From: Kaistia hirudinis
GTDB lineage: Bacteria; Pseudomonadota; Alphaproteobacteria; Rhizobiales; Kaistiaceae
Assembly: GCF_014196455.1 (NCBI RefSeq)
Contig: NZ_JACIDS010000005.1
Span: forward strand, 62,001-126,000
Length of the DNA: 64,000 bases
Direction: 5' to 3'
The position numbers were made by a program, and so were the translations under genes. The notes beneath the pieces are model-generated. The model saw nothing but the letters and a program-made list of their open reading frames with translations. It was not told the origin of the DNA and ran no database searches. Below are positions 1 to 10,200 of this stretch, one piece after another (the stretch's first letter is position 1; every line of letters begins with the position of its first letter).

Positions 1-33
1 TCGAGTTCGCTGGTGAAGGAGGGCCACGGCTGA
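1..33 (+). CDS. LivM-type branched-chain amino acid permease, C-terminal end (partial)
   Basis: Only the last ten codons and a TGA stop are inside the window, read in the frame that ends at 31-33. The stop overlaps the ATG of the following livG gene by one base, the translational coupling usual in liv operons. Identity as LivM is inferred only from position: the gene immediately before livG is normally the LivM permease. Too little sequence is present to confirm this. Confidence 0.5.
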   Translation, partial: SSSLVKEGHG

Positions 34-931
34 TGTCCGCTGCCTTCGACACCATCGCGCCCGAAGTCGCGGCGCCCTGGGCCGATGATCCGGTCCTCAC
101 CGTCGAGCACGTCTCGATGCGCTTTGGCGGCCTCGTCGCCGTCAACGATCTCTCGTTCTCGGTCGGGCGCGGCGACATCACCGCGCTCATCGGCCCGAAC
201 GGCGCCGGCAAGACCACCGTGTTCAACTGCATCACCGGCTTCTACAAGCCGACGCAGGGCATGCTTCTGCTGAAGCATGCGAGCGGTGACAGCTTCCTGC
301 TGGAGCGCATGCCGGACTTCCGCATCTCCGCGAAAGCCAAGGTTGCGCGCACCTTCCAGAACATCCGCCTGTTCTCGGGCATGACGCTGCTGGAGAACCT
401 GCTCGTCGCCCAGCACAACGCGCTGATGATCGCGTCCGGCATGAGCATTCTCGGCGTGCTCGGCGTCCCGACCTATAAGCGCGCCGAGAAGGAAGCGATC
501 GAGCGCGCCCGTTACTGGCTCGACCGGACCGGCCTCACGGCGCGGGCCGACGATCCGGCAGGCGAACTGCCCTATGGCGCGCAGCGGCGGCTCGAGATCG
601 CGCGCGCCATGTGCACCGGCCCCGAGCTCCTCTGTCTCGACGAGCCCGCCGCGGGCCTGAACCCCCGCGAGTCGGCCGATCTCAACGCGCTTCTCCTCGG
701 CATCCGCGAGACGGAGAAGACGTCGATCCTGCTGATCGAGCACGACATGTCGGTCGTGATGGAGATCTCGGATCATGTCGTCGTGCTCGAATACGGCACC
801 AAGATCTCGGACGGCACGCCGCTCGAAGTCCGCAGCGATCCGCGCGTGATCGCGGCCTATCTCGGCGTCGACGATTCCGAGGTCGAGAAGGTCGAGGAAC
901 AGTTGGACGAGATCGCCGAGGAGGCCGCCGG

Positions 932-935
<4 letters not shown>
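33..935 (+). CDS. livG: Branched-chain amino acid ABC transporter ATP-binding protein LivG
   Basis: One of the two cytoplasmic ATPases that power high-affinity uptake of branched-chain or related amino acids. The 300-residue protein shows Walker A (GPNGAGKTT, near residue 54), a degenerate signature (YGAQRRLEIARAM), Walker B (LLCLDEPAAGLN) and the switch histidine (LLIEHDMS). The insert between Walker A and the signature is longer than in LivF, as expected for LivG. The C-terminus carries an acidic tail beyond the usual end (SEVEKVEEQLDEIAEEAAG). It is preceded by a TGA/ATG junction and overlaps livF by ATGA, so livM-livG-livF are very likely cotranscribed. The substrate cannot be told from the ATPase. 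Confidence 0.95.
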
Positions 936-1669
<734 letters not shown>

Positions 1670-1730
1670 CCCGCTCCTTCCCCGCACCGCGTTCCGAAAC
1701 CATGACGCACAGCATCGAAGGGTGATGTCG

Positions 1731-2069
1731 ATGGACGGACTATTGTTCGAAAACTTCTCGATCCTGCAGCTCGTCTTCCTGATCCTCAGCGGCCTTGGCG
1801 CCTGGATGACGGGCCGGGCCTGCGCGTCGACATGGCGCTCATACCTGCCGGTCGTCGTCTACATCCTGATCCTGTCCTTCGGCGTTCGTTTCATTCTGTT
1901 CGCGCTGTTCGGTGGCACCTTGTTGTCGCTGCACTACTGGCTCGTCGCCTTTGCACTTCTCCTTCTGATTGGCTCGATTGCCTATCGCTACAACTTGGCC
2001 AATCAGATGGTGTCGCAGTATTACTGGCTCTATTCGAAGTCAGGACCGCTCTCGTGGCGTGCCAAGTAA
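1731..2069 (+). CDS. Small integral membrane protein of liv operon, DUF6867-like
   Basis: A 112-residue protein with three predicted hydrophobic segments: about residues 8-25 (LQLVFLILSGLGAW), 38-60 (VVVYILILSFGVRFILFALF) and 64-84 (WLVAFALLLLIGSIAYR). The start at 1731 is favoured because an AAGGG-like site lies about 8 bases upstream; an ATG at 1725 is also possible. Small membrane proteins of this kind sit directly after livF in many Hyphomicrobiales liv operons and are listed as DUF6867; I recall that assignment but could not check it. No catalytic motif is visible. Position suggests an accessory role in amino acid import, which is inference. Confidence 0.75.
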   Translation: MDGLLFENFSILQLVFLILSGLGAWMTGRACASTWRSYLPVVVYILILSFGVRFILFALFGGTLLSLHYWLVAFALLLLIGSIAYRYNLANQMVSQYYWLYSKSGPLSWRAK

Positions 2070-2257
2070 GCTTCAGCGATGAAGTCGATGTGGCCGCCCG
2101 AAACCCCGCCGGATTCGGTGATGTCACCGGCGTCCGGCACAAACATGAATCCGGATGACAGGCACCGTAAAATCGGCAAGATGATCGATAAGGCGCGCTT
2201 CTCATTCGCCGATAGGCCTGGAAAGGCCAGACTTCCAGTAAAAACGGGAGACAATCT

Positions 2258-3376
2258 ATGAAGAAATCCCTGATGACCGGTCTCGTGCTTGCAGCGGGAT
2301 TGGCCTTTGCGGGCGCTGCTCATGCCGACGACATCAAGCTCGGTGTCGCCGGACCGCTGACCGGTGCGAATGCGGCCTTCGGTGCTCAGCTCCAGAAGGG
2401 CGCTGAGCAGGCCGTCGCCGACATCAATGCCGCCGGCGGCGTCAACGGCTCCAAGTTCGTCGTCGAGCTCGGCGACGACGTGTCGGATCCCAAGCAGGGT
2501 GTCTCGATCGCCAACAAGTTCGTGGGCGACGGCGTCACCTATGTCATCGGTCACTTCAACTCGGGTGTCTCGATCCCGGCGTCTGAAGTCTATGTCGAAA
2601 ACGGCATCCTGCAGATCACGCCGGCTTCGACCAATCCGAAGTTCACGGAGCGCGATCTCTGGAACACCTTCCGCGTCTGCGGTCGTGACGACCAGCAGGG
2701 CGCTGTCGCGGGCAAGTACATCCTCGACAGCCTGAAGGGCAAGAAGCTCGCCATCATCCACGACAAGACCCCCTATGGTCAGGGCCTCGCGGATGAGACG
2801 AAGAAGACGGTCAATGCCGGCGGCGTGACGGAAGTCGTCTACGAAGGCATCAATGTCGGCGACAAGGACTTCTCGGCGCTCATCTCCAAGATGAAGTCGG
2901 CGGGCGTCGAGGTCATCTACTACGGTGGCCTGCATCAGGAAGCCGGCCTGATCGTGCGTCAGGCTGCCGAGCAGGGCCTGAAGGCCGTGCTCTTCTCGGG
3001 CGACGGCATCACCGACCGCGAGTTCGCCTCGATCGCCGGTCCGGCGGCCGATGGCACGCTCATGACCTTCGGTCCGGATCCGCGCCTCAATCCCGACGCG
3101 AAGGCCGTCGTCGAGAAGTTCCGCGCTTCGGGCTTCGAGCCGGAAGCCTACACGCTCTACGCCTATGCCGGCGTCCAGGTCATCGCCCAGGCGATCGCCA
3201 AGGCCGGTACCACCGATCCGCAGAAGGTCGCCGAAGTCATCAAGTCGGGCGGCCCCTGGAAGACGGTGCTCGGCGAGCTCTCCTTCGACGGCAAGGGTGA
3301 CCGCACCACCGCCGACTACGTCGTCTATTCGTGGGTGAAGGACGCCGACGGCAAGCTCGACTACAAGCAGCTCTAA
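2258..3376 (+). CDS. Periplasmic branched-chain amino acid-binding protein (LivJ/LivK type)
   Basis: Periplasmic receptor that delivers substrate to the Liv permease. The 372-residue protein begins with a typical Sec signal peptide ([19 protein letters not shown], cleavage likely after AHA at about residue 23) and continues with the type I fold opening [11 protein letters not shown]. Further family motifs are [15 protein letters not shown] and [20 protein letters not shown] site lies just before the ATG. It is downstream of livF and the small membrane gene and ends at a strong terminator, so it probably closes the operon. The gene is rich in favoured codons, consistent with high expression. 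Exact ligand is unknown. Confidence 0.93.
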   Translation: MKKSLMTGLVLAAGLAFAGAAHADDIKLGVAGPLTGANAAFGAQLQKGAEQAVADINAAGGVNGSKFVVELGDDVSDPKQGVSIANKFVGDGVTYVIGHFNSGVSIPASEVYVENGILQITPASTNPKFTERDLWNTFRVCGRDDQQGAVAGKYILDSLKGKKLAIIHDKTPYGQGLADETKKTVNAGGVTEVVYEGINVGDKDFSALISKMKSAGVEVIYYGGLHQEAGLIVRQAAEQGLKAVLFSGDGITDREFASIAGPAADGTLMTFGPDPRLNPDAKAVVEKFRASGFEPEAYTLYAYAGVQVIAQAIAKAGTTDPQKVAEVIKSGGPWKTVLGELSFDGKGDRTTADYVVYSWVKDADGKLDYKQL

Positions 3377-3395
3377 TCTGGGCCGCTTCCCATCG

Positions 3396-3430
3396 ACGCC
3401 CGCCCCTCCCCGGGGCGGGCGTTTTCTTTT
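3396..3430 (+). terminator. Rho-independent terminator after the liv binding-protein gene
   Basis: An 11-bp perfect stem pairs 3396-3406 with 3412-3422 (ACGCCCGCCCC/GGGGCGGGCGT) around a five-base loop and is followed by TTTTCTTTT. It lies 20 bases after the stop at 3376. Confidence 0.93.
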
Positions 3431-3485
3431 GCGGCCATGCCGGGCATGATCGGCGTCGGCTCCCCCGTCAAACACGGCCTCGCGC

Positions 3486-4577
3486 ATGCTCCGCCTCTCA
3501 GTCCTCCTCCTCGCGGCCACGCTGGCACTGCCTGCCTCCGCCGATATCCGGATCGCCGTGATGGCGCCGCTGTCGGGCCAGTTCCAGGTGCTCGGCCAGC
3601 AGATGCGCGCCGGCGTGCAGAAGGCGGTCGACGACATCAATGCGCGTGGCGGCGTCGATGGCGAGAAGCTCGTGCTCGATGTCGAGGACGACGGCTGCAA
3701 GGCGGAAACCGCGGCGGCCGCGGCGAACCGGGCCGCGGGCCGTGGCGACGTTCTGGTCATCGGCTATGTCTGCGCCGCTGCTGCCGAGGCCGCGGCGGCG
3801 GTCTATGCCCAGAACGGGATTCTCTTCATCTCGCCGGGTGTGAGCGCCGACTCGCTCACCGACCGACGCGCCGGCCCGACCATCTTCCGCATCGCGACGA
3901 CGGACCGGGCCCAAGGCTATGTCGCGGGCGGATATATCGCCAAAACCTATCCAAGGAAGCGCATCGCCGTCCTCGATGACGGCTCGCCCTATGGCAAGCC
4001 TATTGCCGATGGCGCGGCCGCGGCTCTGAAACGCGAGGGCGTCACGGCGCTCCGCCGCGAAACCTATGACGCCGGCGCGAAGGACTACAACGCCCTTGCC
4101 GCCCGCCTCATCGACGACGCGACCGATGTGGTCTTTCTGGCCGGCTATCAGGGCGACATCGCGCTGATCGCCAAGGCGCTGCGCGCCGCGAATTCAGCGA
4201 TAATCGTCATAGGTCCCGACACGATCGGGACGAACCAGTTTCTCGATCTCGCGGGTGATGCGGCCGAAGGGTTGCTCTTCACCTTCTTCACCGATTTCCG
4301 CTTGGGCGACGAAGCCAGGGACGTGGTCGCGGCCTTCCGCGCCAGCGGCACCGAGCCCGTGGGCCTGGTCCTGCCATCCTATGCAGCCCTCGAGGTCTGG
4401 CTGGCGGCGCGGAGCAGCGCGCCCGCCAAGGACGCCGCCTCGATCGCCGCTACACTTCAGGACGGCAGCTTCCCTTCGGTGATCGGGAAGGTCGATTTCT
4501 GGGACAATGGCAGCACCAGAATCCCTGGCTTCAGCGTCTATCGCTGGCAGGACGGCAAACCCGTCCTGCTCGAGTGA
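3486..4577 (+). CDS. Second periplasmic ABC-type branched-chain amino acid-binding protein
   Basis: A 363-residue paralogue of the protein at 2258, recognisable from the opening DIRIAVMAPLSGQFQVLG and the GGVDGEKLVLDVEDDG and LDDGSPYGKPIADG motifs. The first 19 residues (MLRLSVLLLAATLALPASA) form a signal peptide. It lies beyond the terminator of the first binding-protein gene, so it probably has its own promoter in 3431-3485. Sequence divergence from the first copy suggests a different ligand. The neighbouring convergent FAD oxidase may act on that ligand, but this is inference. Confidence 0.88.
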   Translation: MLRLSVLLLAATLALPASADIRIAVMAPLSGQFQVLGQQMRAGVQKAVDDINARGGVDGEKLVLDVEDDGCKAETAAAAANRAAGRGDVLVIGYVCAAAAEAAAAVYAQNGILFISPGVSADSLTDRRAGPTIFRIATTDRAQGYVAGGYIAKTYPRKRIAVLDDGSPYGKPIADGAAAALKREGVTALRRETYDAGAKDYNALAARLIDDATDVVFLAGYQGDIALIAKALRAANSAIIVIGPDTIGTNQFLDLAGDAAEGLLFTFFTDFRLGDEARDVVAAFRASGTEPVGLVLPSYAALEVWLAARSSAPAKDAASIAATLQDGSFPSVIGKVDFWDNGSTRIPGFSVYRWQDGKPVLLE

Positions 4578-5828
4578 TCAACCCCGAAAGCGCGTCGCCC
4601 GGAACGGATCGGGATCGACGAACGGCATTTCGCGCGTGATGAGCTCTGCGATCAGCCGCCCCGTCGCCGGCCCGAGGGTGAAGCCGAGATGGCCGTGGCC
4701 GAAATCGAGCCACAGGCCCGGATGGCGCGGCGCGGGCCCGACGATCGGCATCGAGTCCGGGAAGCAGGGCCGCGCGCCCATCCAGGGTTCGCGCTCGATC
4801 GCGTCGCCGAGCGGGAAGATCGCGCGCGCCTGCGGCAGGATCCGCTCGATCTGCACCGGCGTCGGCGGAGCATCGCGATCGTCGAACTCGATGCCCGACG
4901 TGATGCGATAGCCCTGCCGCATCGGCGTCAGGACATAGCCATGATCGACATCGACCACCGGGCGATCCAGCGCCGCGTCGCCGCGCGGCTTGAAGTGCAT
5001 GTGGTAGCCACGCTTCACGGCAAAGGGGAAACGGTAGCCGAGCGGGCGCAGCAGATCCATTGACCACGGCCCCATGGCGACGACCACGTCTGGCGCGCTG
5101 GCGACCCCGCTCTTGTGATCGACCGCCCAGAGGTCGCCCTCGCGGCGCAGCGTGCGCCCGTCGCCCGTGGAGAGCGAGCCGCCCATCAGCTCGAACAGGC
5201 GCGCGAACGCCTTGGTGACGCCGCCGGGGCTGGAGACGGAGACCGTGTCGGGCCACAGGATGGCCCGTTCGAACACCGGTGACAGGTCGGGTTCGAGGTC
5301 CGAGATCTCATGCGCGCTCAGGATCTGGTAGCGGACGCCGAAACGATCGGCGAGCGCCAGCTGCCGTCGGGTGCCGGCCTCGAAGCTCTGCGCGGTGCGG
5401 TAGCCGCGCAGCCACCCGGTGCCGCGATAGAACTCGACCGCCCTGCCCTTGCCCGCCAGCGTGCCGTGCTCGGCCGCCGCATGCGAGAGGATCGGGTTCA
5501 TACTCTCCGCATAGGCCTCGATGCCGGCCTCCGACGAGGCGGCACGGAGCTGAAGCAGCCACGGCGCGATCTTCGGCAGGAAGCGGGCATTGTAGTGCAG
5601 GCGCGTCTGGTTGTTCCGCGCGACCCCGGTGAGTTCGCTGAGCTGCCGCGGGAAAACGATCGGGTAGAAGCCCTCACGCTCGATGACGCCGGAGTTGCCG
5701 TAGGAGGTCGCCTCCCCGGGCGGCGCCTTGTCGATGAGGAGCACCGACCGGTTGCGCCTCAGAAGATGGATCGCCGCCGAGACGCCGACGATTCCCGCGC
5801 CGAGCACGATGGTATCGAACTTTTCCAT
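4578..5828 (-). CDS. FAD-dependent oxidoreductase, DadA/D-amino acid dehydrogenase-like
   Basis: A 416-residue DAO-family flavoenzyme. The N-terminus has the Rossmann FAD motif [15 protein letters not shown] followed by the acidic residue of LLIDK. Later segments typical of the family are [10 protein letters not shown] and, near the C-terminus, [19 protein letters not shown] followed by [16 protein letters not shown], which contacts FAD. Members oxidatively deaminate D-amino acids or glycine-like amines. It is convergent with the binding-protein gene, the two stops being adjacent (4577/4578). Divergent from rpe, with a short promoter region between. The substrate cannot be assigned; DadA itself is somewhat longer. 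Confidence 0.85.
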   Translation of the reverse strand: MEKFDTIVLGAGIVGVSAAIHLLRRNRSVLLIDKAPPGEATSYGNSGVIEREGFYPIVFPRQLSELTGVARNNQTRLHYNARFLPKIAPWLLQLRAASSEAGIEAYAESMNPILSHAAAEHGTLAGKGRAVEFYRGTGWLRGYRTAQSFEAGTRRQLALADRFGVRYQILSAHEISDLEPDLSPVFERAILWPDTVSVSSPGGVTKAFARLFELMGGSLSTGDGRTLRREGDLWAVDHKSGVASAPDVVVAMGPWSMDLLRPLGYRFPFAVKRGYHMHFKPRGDAALDRPVVDVDHGYVLTPMRQGYRITSGIEFDDRDAPPTPVQIERILPQARAIFPLGDAIEREPWMGARPCFPDSMPIVGPAPRHPGLWLDFGHGHLGFTLGPATGRLIAELITREMPFVDPDPFRATRFRG

Positions 5829-5978
5829 GTTGAACTCTTAGCGAAGACCAACGCCCGCGCCTATGCCCCGCGCATGGCGGAGCGGAGTTTGCCGAGGCGG
5901 AGCGACAACCGCAATTGCCGTCGCCTTCCCGCCGTGTTAGGGCCGCCCATCGACACGACCAGCCGGAGACCGCCCGCC

Positions 5979-6644
5979 ATGACGCAGCGCCCCCTGATCG
6001 CCCCGTCCATCCTCTCCTCCGACTTCTCGCGTCTCGCCGAAGAAGTGCGCGCCATCGACGCCGCCGGAGCGGACTGGATCCATCTCGACGTCATGGACGG
6101 GCATTTCGTGCCCAACATCACCTTCGGTCCACCGGTGATCGCTGCCCTGCGGCCGGTATCGACGAAGTTCTTCGACGTCCACCTCATGATCGCCCCGGCC
6201 GACCCCTATCTCGAGGCCTTCGCGGAAGCTGGCGCCGACGGCATGACGGTGCATGCCGAGGCCGGCCCGCATCTGCATCGCTCGCTGCAGGCGATTCGCT
6301 CGCTCGGCAAACGGGCCGGCGTGGCCATCAATCCGGCGACGCCGGAAGACGCGATCGCCTATGTGCTGGATGATATCGACCTCGTACTGGTGATGAGCGT
6401 CAATCCGGGCTTCGGCGGTCAATCCTTCATCCCCGCCGCGGTCGACAAGATCGCGCGCATCAAGACCATGATCGCCGGACGGAACATCCGGATCGAGGTC
6501 GATGGCGGCATCTCGCCCGAGACCGCCCCCGCCGTGATCGCAGCCGGCGCCGACGTGCTCGTCGCGGGCTCCGCGGTCTTCAAGGGAGGAGCAGCCGACT
6601 ATGCGCGCAACATCGACGCGGTCCGTGGGCATGCGCCGGCCTGA
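5979..6644 (+). CDS. rpe: Ribulose-phosphate 3-epimerase
   Basis: Cytoplasmic TIM-barrel enzyme interconverting ribulose 5-phosphate and xylulose 5-phosphate in the pentose phosphate pathway. The 221-residue protein has all signature blocks: [29 protein letters not shown] (metal ligands H and D), [13 protein letters not shown] (phosphate loop) and the second catalytic aspartate in EVDGGI. The start at 5979 is chosen because homology begins there and a GGAG site lies 12 bases upstream; a longer open frame runs antisense through the preceding oxidase gene and is not coding. Followed by purB on the same strand 66 bases later. Confidence 0.97.
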   Translation: MTQRPLIAPSILSSDFSRLAEEVRAIDAAGADWIHLDVMDGHFVPNITFGPPVIAALRPVSTKFFDVHLMIAPADPYLEAFAEAGADGMTVHAEAGPHLHRSLQAIRSLGKRAGVAINPATPEDAIAYVLDDIDLVLVMSVNPGFGGQSFIPAAVDKIARIKTMIAGRNIRIEVDGGISPETAPAVIAAGADVLVAGSAVFKGGAADYARNIDAVRGHAPA

Positions 6645-6710
6645 CAGTCGGTGATTGTCCCCTCGCCTTCGCTCTGTTAGACGGGCCGCGACAGAGATGA
6701 GGTGCCTTCC

Positions 6711-8018
6711 ATGATCCCGCGCTATTCGCGCCCCGAGATGACGGCGATCTGGTCGCCGGAGACGAAGTTCCGGATCTGGTTCGAGATCGAGGCGCATGCG
6801 CTCGACGCGCTCGCGAAGCTCGGGACCGTGCCGGCAGAGGCGGCGAAGACGGTCTGGGAAAAGGGTGGCGCCGCCACGTTCGACATCGATCGCATCGACG
6901 AGATCGAGCGCGTGACCAAGCATGACGTCATCGCCTTCCTGACGCATCTCGCCGAGATCGTCGGCGAGGATGCGCGCTTCGTGCACCAGGGCATGACCTC
7001 GTCCGACGTCCTCGACACCTGCCTCAACATCCAGCTCGTGCGCGCGGCCGACATCCTGATCGCCGATGTCGATCGCCTGCTTGCCGCGCTGAAGGCCCGC
7101 GCCTACGAGCATCGCGACACGGTCACGATCGGTCGCAGCCATGGTATCCACGCCGAGCCGACGACCTTCGGCGTCAAGCTCGCCCAGGCCTATGCCGAAT
7201 TCGATCGCAACCGCGCCCGCCTCGTCGCGGCGCGCGACGAGATCGGAACGGTCGCGATCTCCGGCGCGGTCGGCTCGTTCGCCAATATCGACCCGGCAGT
7301 CGAGGAGCATGTCGCCGCGGCGCTCGGCCTCAAGGTCGAGCCGGTCTCGACGCAGGTCATCCCGCGCGACCGCCATGCCATGTTCTTCGCGACTCTCGGC
7401 GTGGTCGCCTCGTCGATCGAGCGCCTCGCGACGGAAATTCGCCATCTCCAGCGCACGGAAGTGCTCGAGGTCGAGGAATATTTCTCGCCGGGCCAGAAGG
7501 GCTCGTCGGCCATGCCGCACAAGCGCAACCCGGTTCTGACCGAGAACCTCACCGGGCTCGCGCGTCTCGTGCGCGGCATGGTCGTGCCGGCCATGGAGAA
7601 CGTCGCGCTCTGGCATGAGCGGGACATCTCGCATTCCTCGGTCGAGCGCATGATCGGCCCGGATGCGACCGTGACGCTCGATTTCGCGCTCGCCCGTCTC
7701 GCCGGCGTGATCGAGAAGCTCATGGTCTATCCCGAGAACATGCAGAGGAACCTCGACCGTCTCGGCGGCCTCGTCCATTCGCAGCGCGTGCTGCTCGCAC
7801 TGACCCAGAAGGGCGTGTCGCGCGAGGACGCCTATGCGCTCGTGCAGCGCAATGCCATGAAGGTCTGGGAAAAGGGCGCCGACTTCCTGACCGAGCTCAA
7901 GGCCGATCCGGATGTGCGCGCGGCGCTCTCCGAGGCCGAGCTCGAGGAGAAGTTCGACCTCGGCTATCACACCAAGCATGTCGATACGATCTTCCGCCGG
8001 GTGTTCGGCGAGGCCTGA
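6711..8018 (+). CDS. purB: Adenylosuccinate lyase
   Basis: Catalyses two fumarate-releasing steps: SAICAR to AICAR in de novo purine synthesis, and adenylosuccinate to AMP. The 435-residue protein begins MIPRYSRPEM, the usual start. It carries the fumarase/aspartase signature SSAMPHKRNPVLTEN (residue about 265), the catalytic segment QGMTSSDVLDT and the histidine region TIGRSHGIHAEP. The ATG at 6711 is preferred over one at 6702 because it gives the family N-terminus and has a GAGATGAGG site upstream. Same-strand neighbours are rpe and gpx. It heads the dispersed pur cluster spread over the next 9 kb. Confidence 0.97.
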   Translation: MIPRYSRPEMTAIWSPETKFRIWFEIEAHALDALAKLGTVPAEAAKTVWEKGGAATFDIDRIDEIERVTKHDVIAFLTHLAEIVGEDARFVHQGMTSSDVLDTCLNIQLVRAADILIADVDRLLAALKARAYEHRDTVTIGRSHGIHAEPTTFGVKLAQAYAEFDRNRARLVAARDEIGTVAISGAVGSFANIDPAVEEHVAAALGLKVEPVSTQVIPRDRHAMFFATLGVVASSIERLATEIRHLQRTEVLEVEEYFSPGQKGSSAMPHKRNPVLTENLTGLARLVRGMVVPAMENVALWHERDISHSSVERMIGPDATVTLDFALARLAGVIEKLMVYPENMQRNLDRLGGLVHSQRVLLALTQKGVSREDAYALVQRNAMKVWEKGADFLTELKADPDVRAALSEAELEEKFDLGYHTKHVDTIFRRVFGEA

Positions 8019-8081
8019 CGAGGCTTGCGGCGGTCGGGGGGCAGCCTATGTTCAATGCCCAGGCAGCGAACAGGAACCCCC

Positions 8082-8558
8082 ATGACCGCCTCTCTCTACG
8101 CAATCCCCCTGAAGCGGATCGACGGCAGCGAGGCGACGCTCGCCGACTATGCCGGCCGCGTCCTTCTCGTCGTCAACGTCGCCTCCAAATGCGGCCTGAC
8201 CCCGCAATATGACGGGCTCGAAGCGCTCTACGCCAAATACAAAGACCGCGGCCTGACCGTTATCGGCTTCCCGGCCAACAATTTCGCGGGCCAGGAGCCG
8301 GGCGGCAATGACGAGATCCTCGAGTTCTGCCGCTCGACCTATGGCGTCGATTTCCCGATGTTCGCCAAGATCTCGGTGAAGGGCGACGACCGCCATCCGC
8401 TCTATGACGCGCTGGCAGGCGACGAGGACATCAGCTGGAACTTCGAGAAGTTCCTGATCGGGCGCGACGGCAAGGTCGCCGCCCGCTTCTCGCCGAAGAC
8501 CGTTCCCGAGGATGCGGCCGTCGTCGCGGCGATCGAAGCCGAACTCGCCAAGAACTGA
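8082..8558 (+). CDS. Glutathione peroxidase family protein
   Basis: A 158-residue thiol peroxidase reducing hydroperoxides. It has the peroxidatic cysteine block NVASKCGLTPQYDGLE (cysteine, not selenocysteine), FPANNFAGQEPG with the active-site glutamine region, and WNFEKFLIGRDG supplying the conserved Trp and Asn. Bacterial BtuE/Gpx proteins of this length normally work with thioredoxin or glutathione. The start at 8082 matches the family; the open frame extends upstream without homology. The gene ends just before a hairpin shared with the convergent aqpZ. Confidence 0.93.
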   Translation: MTASLYAIPLKRIDGSEATLADYAGRVLLVVNVASKCGLTPQYDGLEALYAKYKDRGLTVIGFPANNFAGQEPGGNDEILEFCRSTYGVDFPMFAKISVKGDDRHPLYDALAGDEDISWNFEKFLIGRDGKVAARFSPKTVPEDAAVVAAIEAELAKN

Positions 8559-8584
8559 ACGTTCTCTTGTCTCGAAAATGCAAA

Positions 8585-8612
8585 GAGCCCGCCTTTCGGC
8601 GGGCTCCCTTGT
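8585..8612 (+). terminator. Hairpin terminator between convergent gpx and aqpZ
   Basis: A 9-bp perfect stem (GAGCCCGCC at 8585-8593 and GGCGGGCTC at 8598-8606) with a TTTC loop is followed by CCTTGTT. An AAAG run on the other side makes it likely to act for aqpZ as well. Confidence 0.75.
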
Positions 8613-8634
8613 TCGTGGGAAAAGTTCGACCGAC

Positions 8635-9333
8635 TCAGGTCTCGCCGCCGTAGAGGATCGCCGCGCGATAGACGAAACCGGCGATCGCTGCGCCGAGCAG
8701 CGGCGCCACGATGAACAGCCAGAGCTGCGAGATCGCGGCCCCACCCGAGAACAGCGCCGGCCCGATCGAGCGTGCCGGATTGACCGAGACGCCGGTGACG
8801 TTGATGCCGACGATATGGATCATCGTGAGCGTCAGGCCGATGGCGAGGCCCGCGAAGTGATGCGGCACCAGCTTGTGGGTGACACCGAGGATGACGACGA
8901 GGAAGATGAAGGTCGCGACCGTCTCGAAGACGAAGGCCGAGACGACATTGTATTCGCCGAGATAGCCGGGGCCCCAGCCATTGGCGCCGAGCCCGCCGGT
9001 CCAGCCCGATGCCTTGCCGGTCATGATCAGATAGAGCACAAGCGTGCCGACGATCGCACCGAGGATCTGTGCGATCACATAGGTGACGAAGTCACCGGCC
9101 GACATGCGGCCCGCAATCAGCGCGCCGAGGCTGACGGCCGGATTGACGTGGCAGCCGGAGATCGGGCCGATCGCATAGGCCATTGCGACGATGGCGAGGC
9201 CGAACGCGAAAGCAATGCCGAGGACGCCGACAGTCGTCGCGCCGGCAATGGCCGGTCCTGCGATGACTGCGGCGCCGCAGCCGAAGAATACGAGCGTGAA
9301 TGTACCGATGAACTCGGCGAGAGCCTTCTGCAT
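8635..9333 (-). CDS. aqpZ: Aquaporin Z (water channel)
   Basis: Inner-membrane tetrameric water channel. The 232-residue protein has six transmembrane helices and the two half-helix NPA boxes: HVNPAVSLG near residue 62 and VSVNPARSIGP near residue 185. The arginine after the second NPA and the histidine in the GLAIGLTLTMIHI stretch are those of water-selective AqpZ rather than a glycerol facilitator. Start chosen at 9333 (MQKALAEFIGTF), which fits the family; an upstream in-frame ATG adds 17 unrelated residues. Convergent with gpx. Confidence 0.95.
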   Translation of the reverse strand: MQKALAEFIGTFTLVFFGCGAAVIAGPAIAGATTVGVLGIAFAFGLAIVAMAYAIGPISGCHVNPAVSLGALIAGRMSAGDFVTYVIAQILGAIVGTLVLYLIMTGKASGWTGGLGANGWGPGYLGEYNVVSAFVFETVATFIFLVVILGVTHKLVPHHFAGLAIGLTLTMIHIVGINVTGVSVNPARSIGPALFSGGAAISQLWLFIVAPLLGAAIAGFVYRAAILYGGET

Positions 9334-9410
9334 TTCCTCAACCCCTTGAAGTGCGATTCGCCCCCGGGGAGAGAATAGCGCCACGCTTGAAGCGCGGCAA
9401 AGCCGGCGAA

Positions 9411-10184
9411 CTATTGCGCGCCCGCTTCCGCCAGCATGGCACTGGCGCCGGCACGCAAGTATCCGCCGTCGCTGCCGATCGCCACCAGATCGAAGCCGAG
9501 CGCGGCATAGCCGCGGGCCTGCGCTCCGGTGATGGCATAGGTCGCGGCAAACTTGCCCGCCGCCTTCACCGCGGCGAGAATCGCGCCGATGGCCTCGACA
9601 TTGTCGGCGCGCAGCGGATCGACCGAACCACCATTCGCGAGCGCGATGGAGAGGTCGGACGGACCGACGAAGATGCCGTCGATGCCCTGCACGGCCAGGA
9701 TTTCGTCGACCAGTGCCATCGCTTCGCGCGTCTCGATCATGGCGAAGGCGAGCGTCTGACCGTTGGCGCCACGCAGATAGGCGACCGGATCGGTCGCGCC
9801 TGCAAGCTGCATCGCCCGAACCGGGCCCCAGCTCCGTTCGCCGATCGGCGGATATTTCATCGCCCTGGCGAAGGCGTGCGCATCGGCGACCGAGTTGATC
9901 ATCGGCGCGATCACGGCAGCCGCGCCCATATCGAGCGCACGGCTCGCCATCGCGAAGTCGCCGACGGGAATGCGCACCACCGCAGGCTTGCCGGCGAGCG
10001 CGACGGCACCGATGCAGCGCATCACGCTCGCGGGATCATGCAATCCATGCTGCATGTCGAGCGTGACGCAATCAAAGCCCGCGCGTGCGGAAGCCTCGGC
10101 GACCAGCGGCTCGGGCATGGCCACCCACGCCGAGAACCGGCAGGGCTCCCCGGCGAGAAGCGATACGAGCGTTTCAGCGGCCAT
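9411..10184 (-). CDS. HpcH/HpaI-family aldolase/citrate lyase
   Basis: A 257-residue class II (metal-dependent) aldolase of the HpcH/HpaI type, which cleaves 2-keto-3-deoxy or 4-hydroxy-2-oxo acids to pyruvate plus an aldehyde. Visible motifs are VTLDMQHGLHD (general base region), PVVRIPVGD-like KPAVVRIPVGD, the metal ligands in MIETREAM and GIFVGPSDLSIAL, and AIGSDGGYL at the end. Substrate may be a sugar acid or aromatic-derived keto acid; this cannot be decided. Transcribed away from aqpZ's start and followed on the same strand, upstream, by the ATPase zeta gene, 16 bases away. Confidence 0.9.
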   Translation of the reverse strand: MAAETLVSLLAGEPCRFSAWVAMPEPLVAEASARAGFDCVTLDMQHGLHDPASVMRCIGAVALAGKPAVVRIPVGDFAMASRALDMGAAAVIAPMINSVADAHAFARAMKYPPIGERSWGPVRAMQLAGATDPVAYLRGANGQTLAFAMIETREAMALVDEILAVQGIDGIFVGPSDLSIALANGGSVDPLRADNVEAIGAILAAVKAAGKFAATYAITGAQARGYAALGFDLVAIGSDGGYLRAGASAMLAEAGAQ

Positions 10185-10200
10185 GATTGCGCCGATCGCG

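Noticed and set aside
2079-2261. 60-codon ORF ending in an ATGA overlap with the liv binding-protein start
   Set aside because: Could be a leader peptide, but it lacks a ribosome-binding site, has no hydrophobic or repeat codon feature and no sign of attenuation structure.
2030-3760. 576-codon open frame on the minus strand opposite the liv binding-protein gene
   Set aside because: Arg/Asp/Gly-rich shadow of a high-GC gene; no domain, signal or ribosome site. The plus strand carries a clear family protein.
5937-7979. 680-codon minus-strand frame opposite rpe and purB
   Set aside because: Both genes are unmistakable on the plus strand; the antisense frame is composition-driven.
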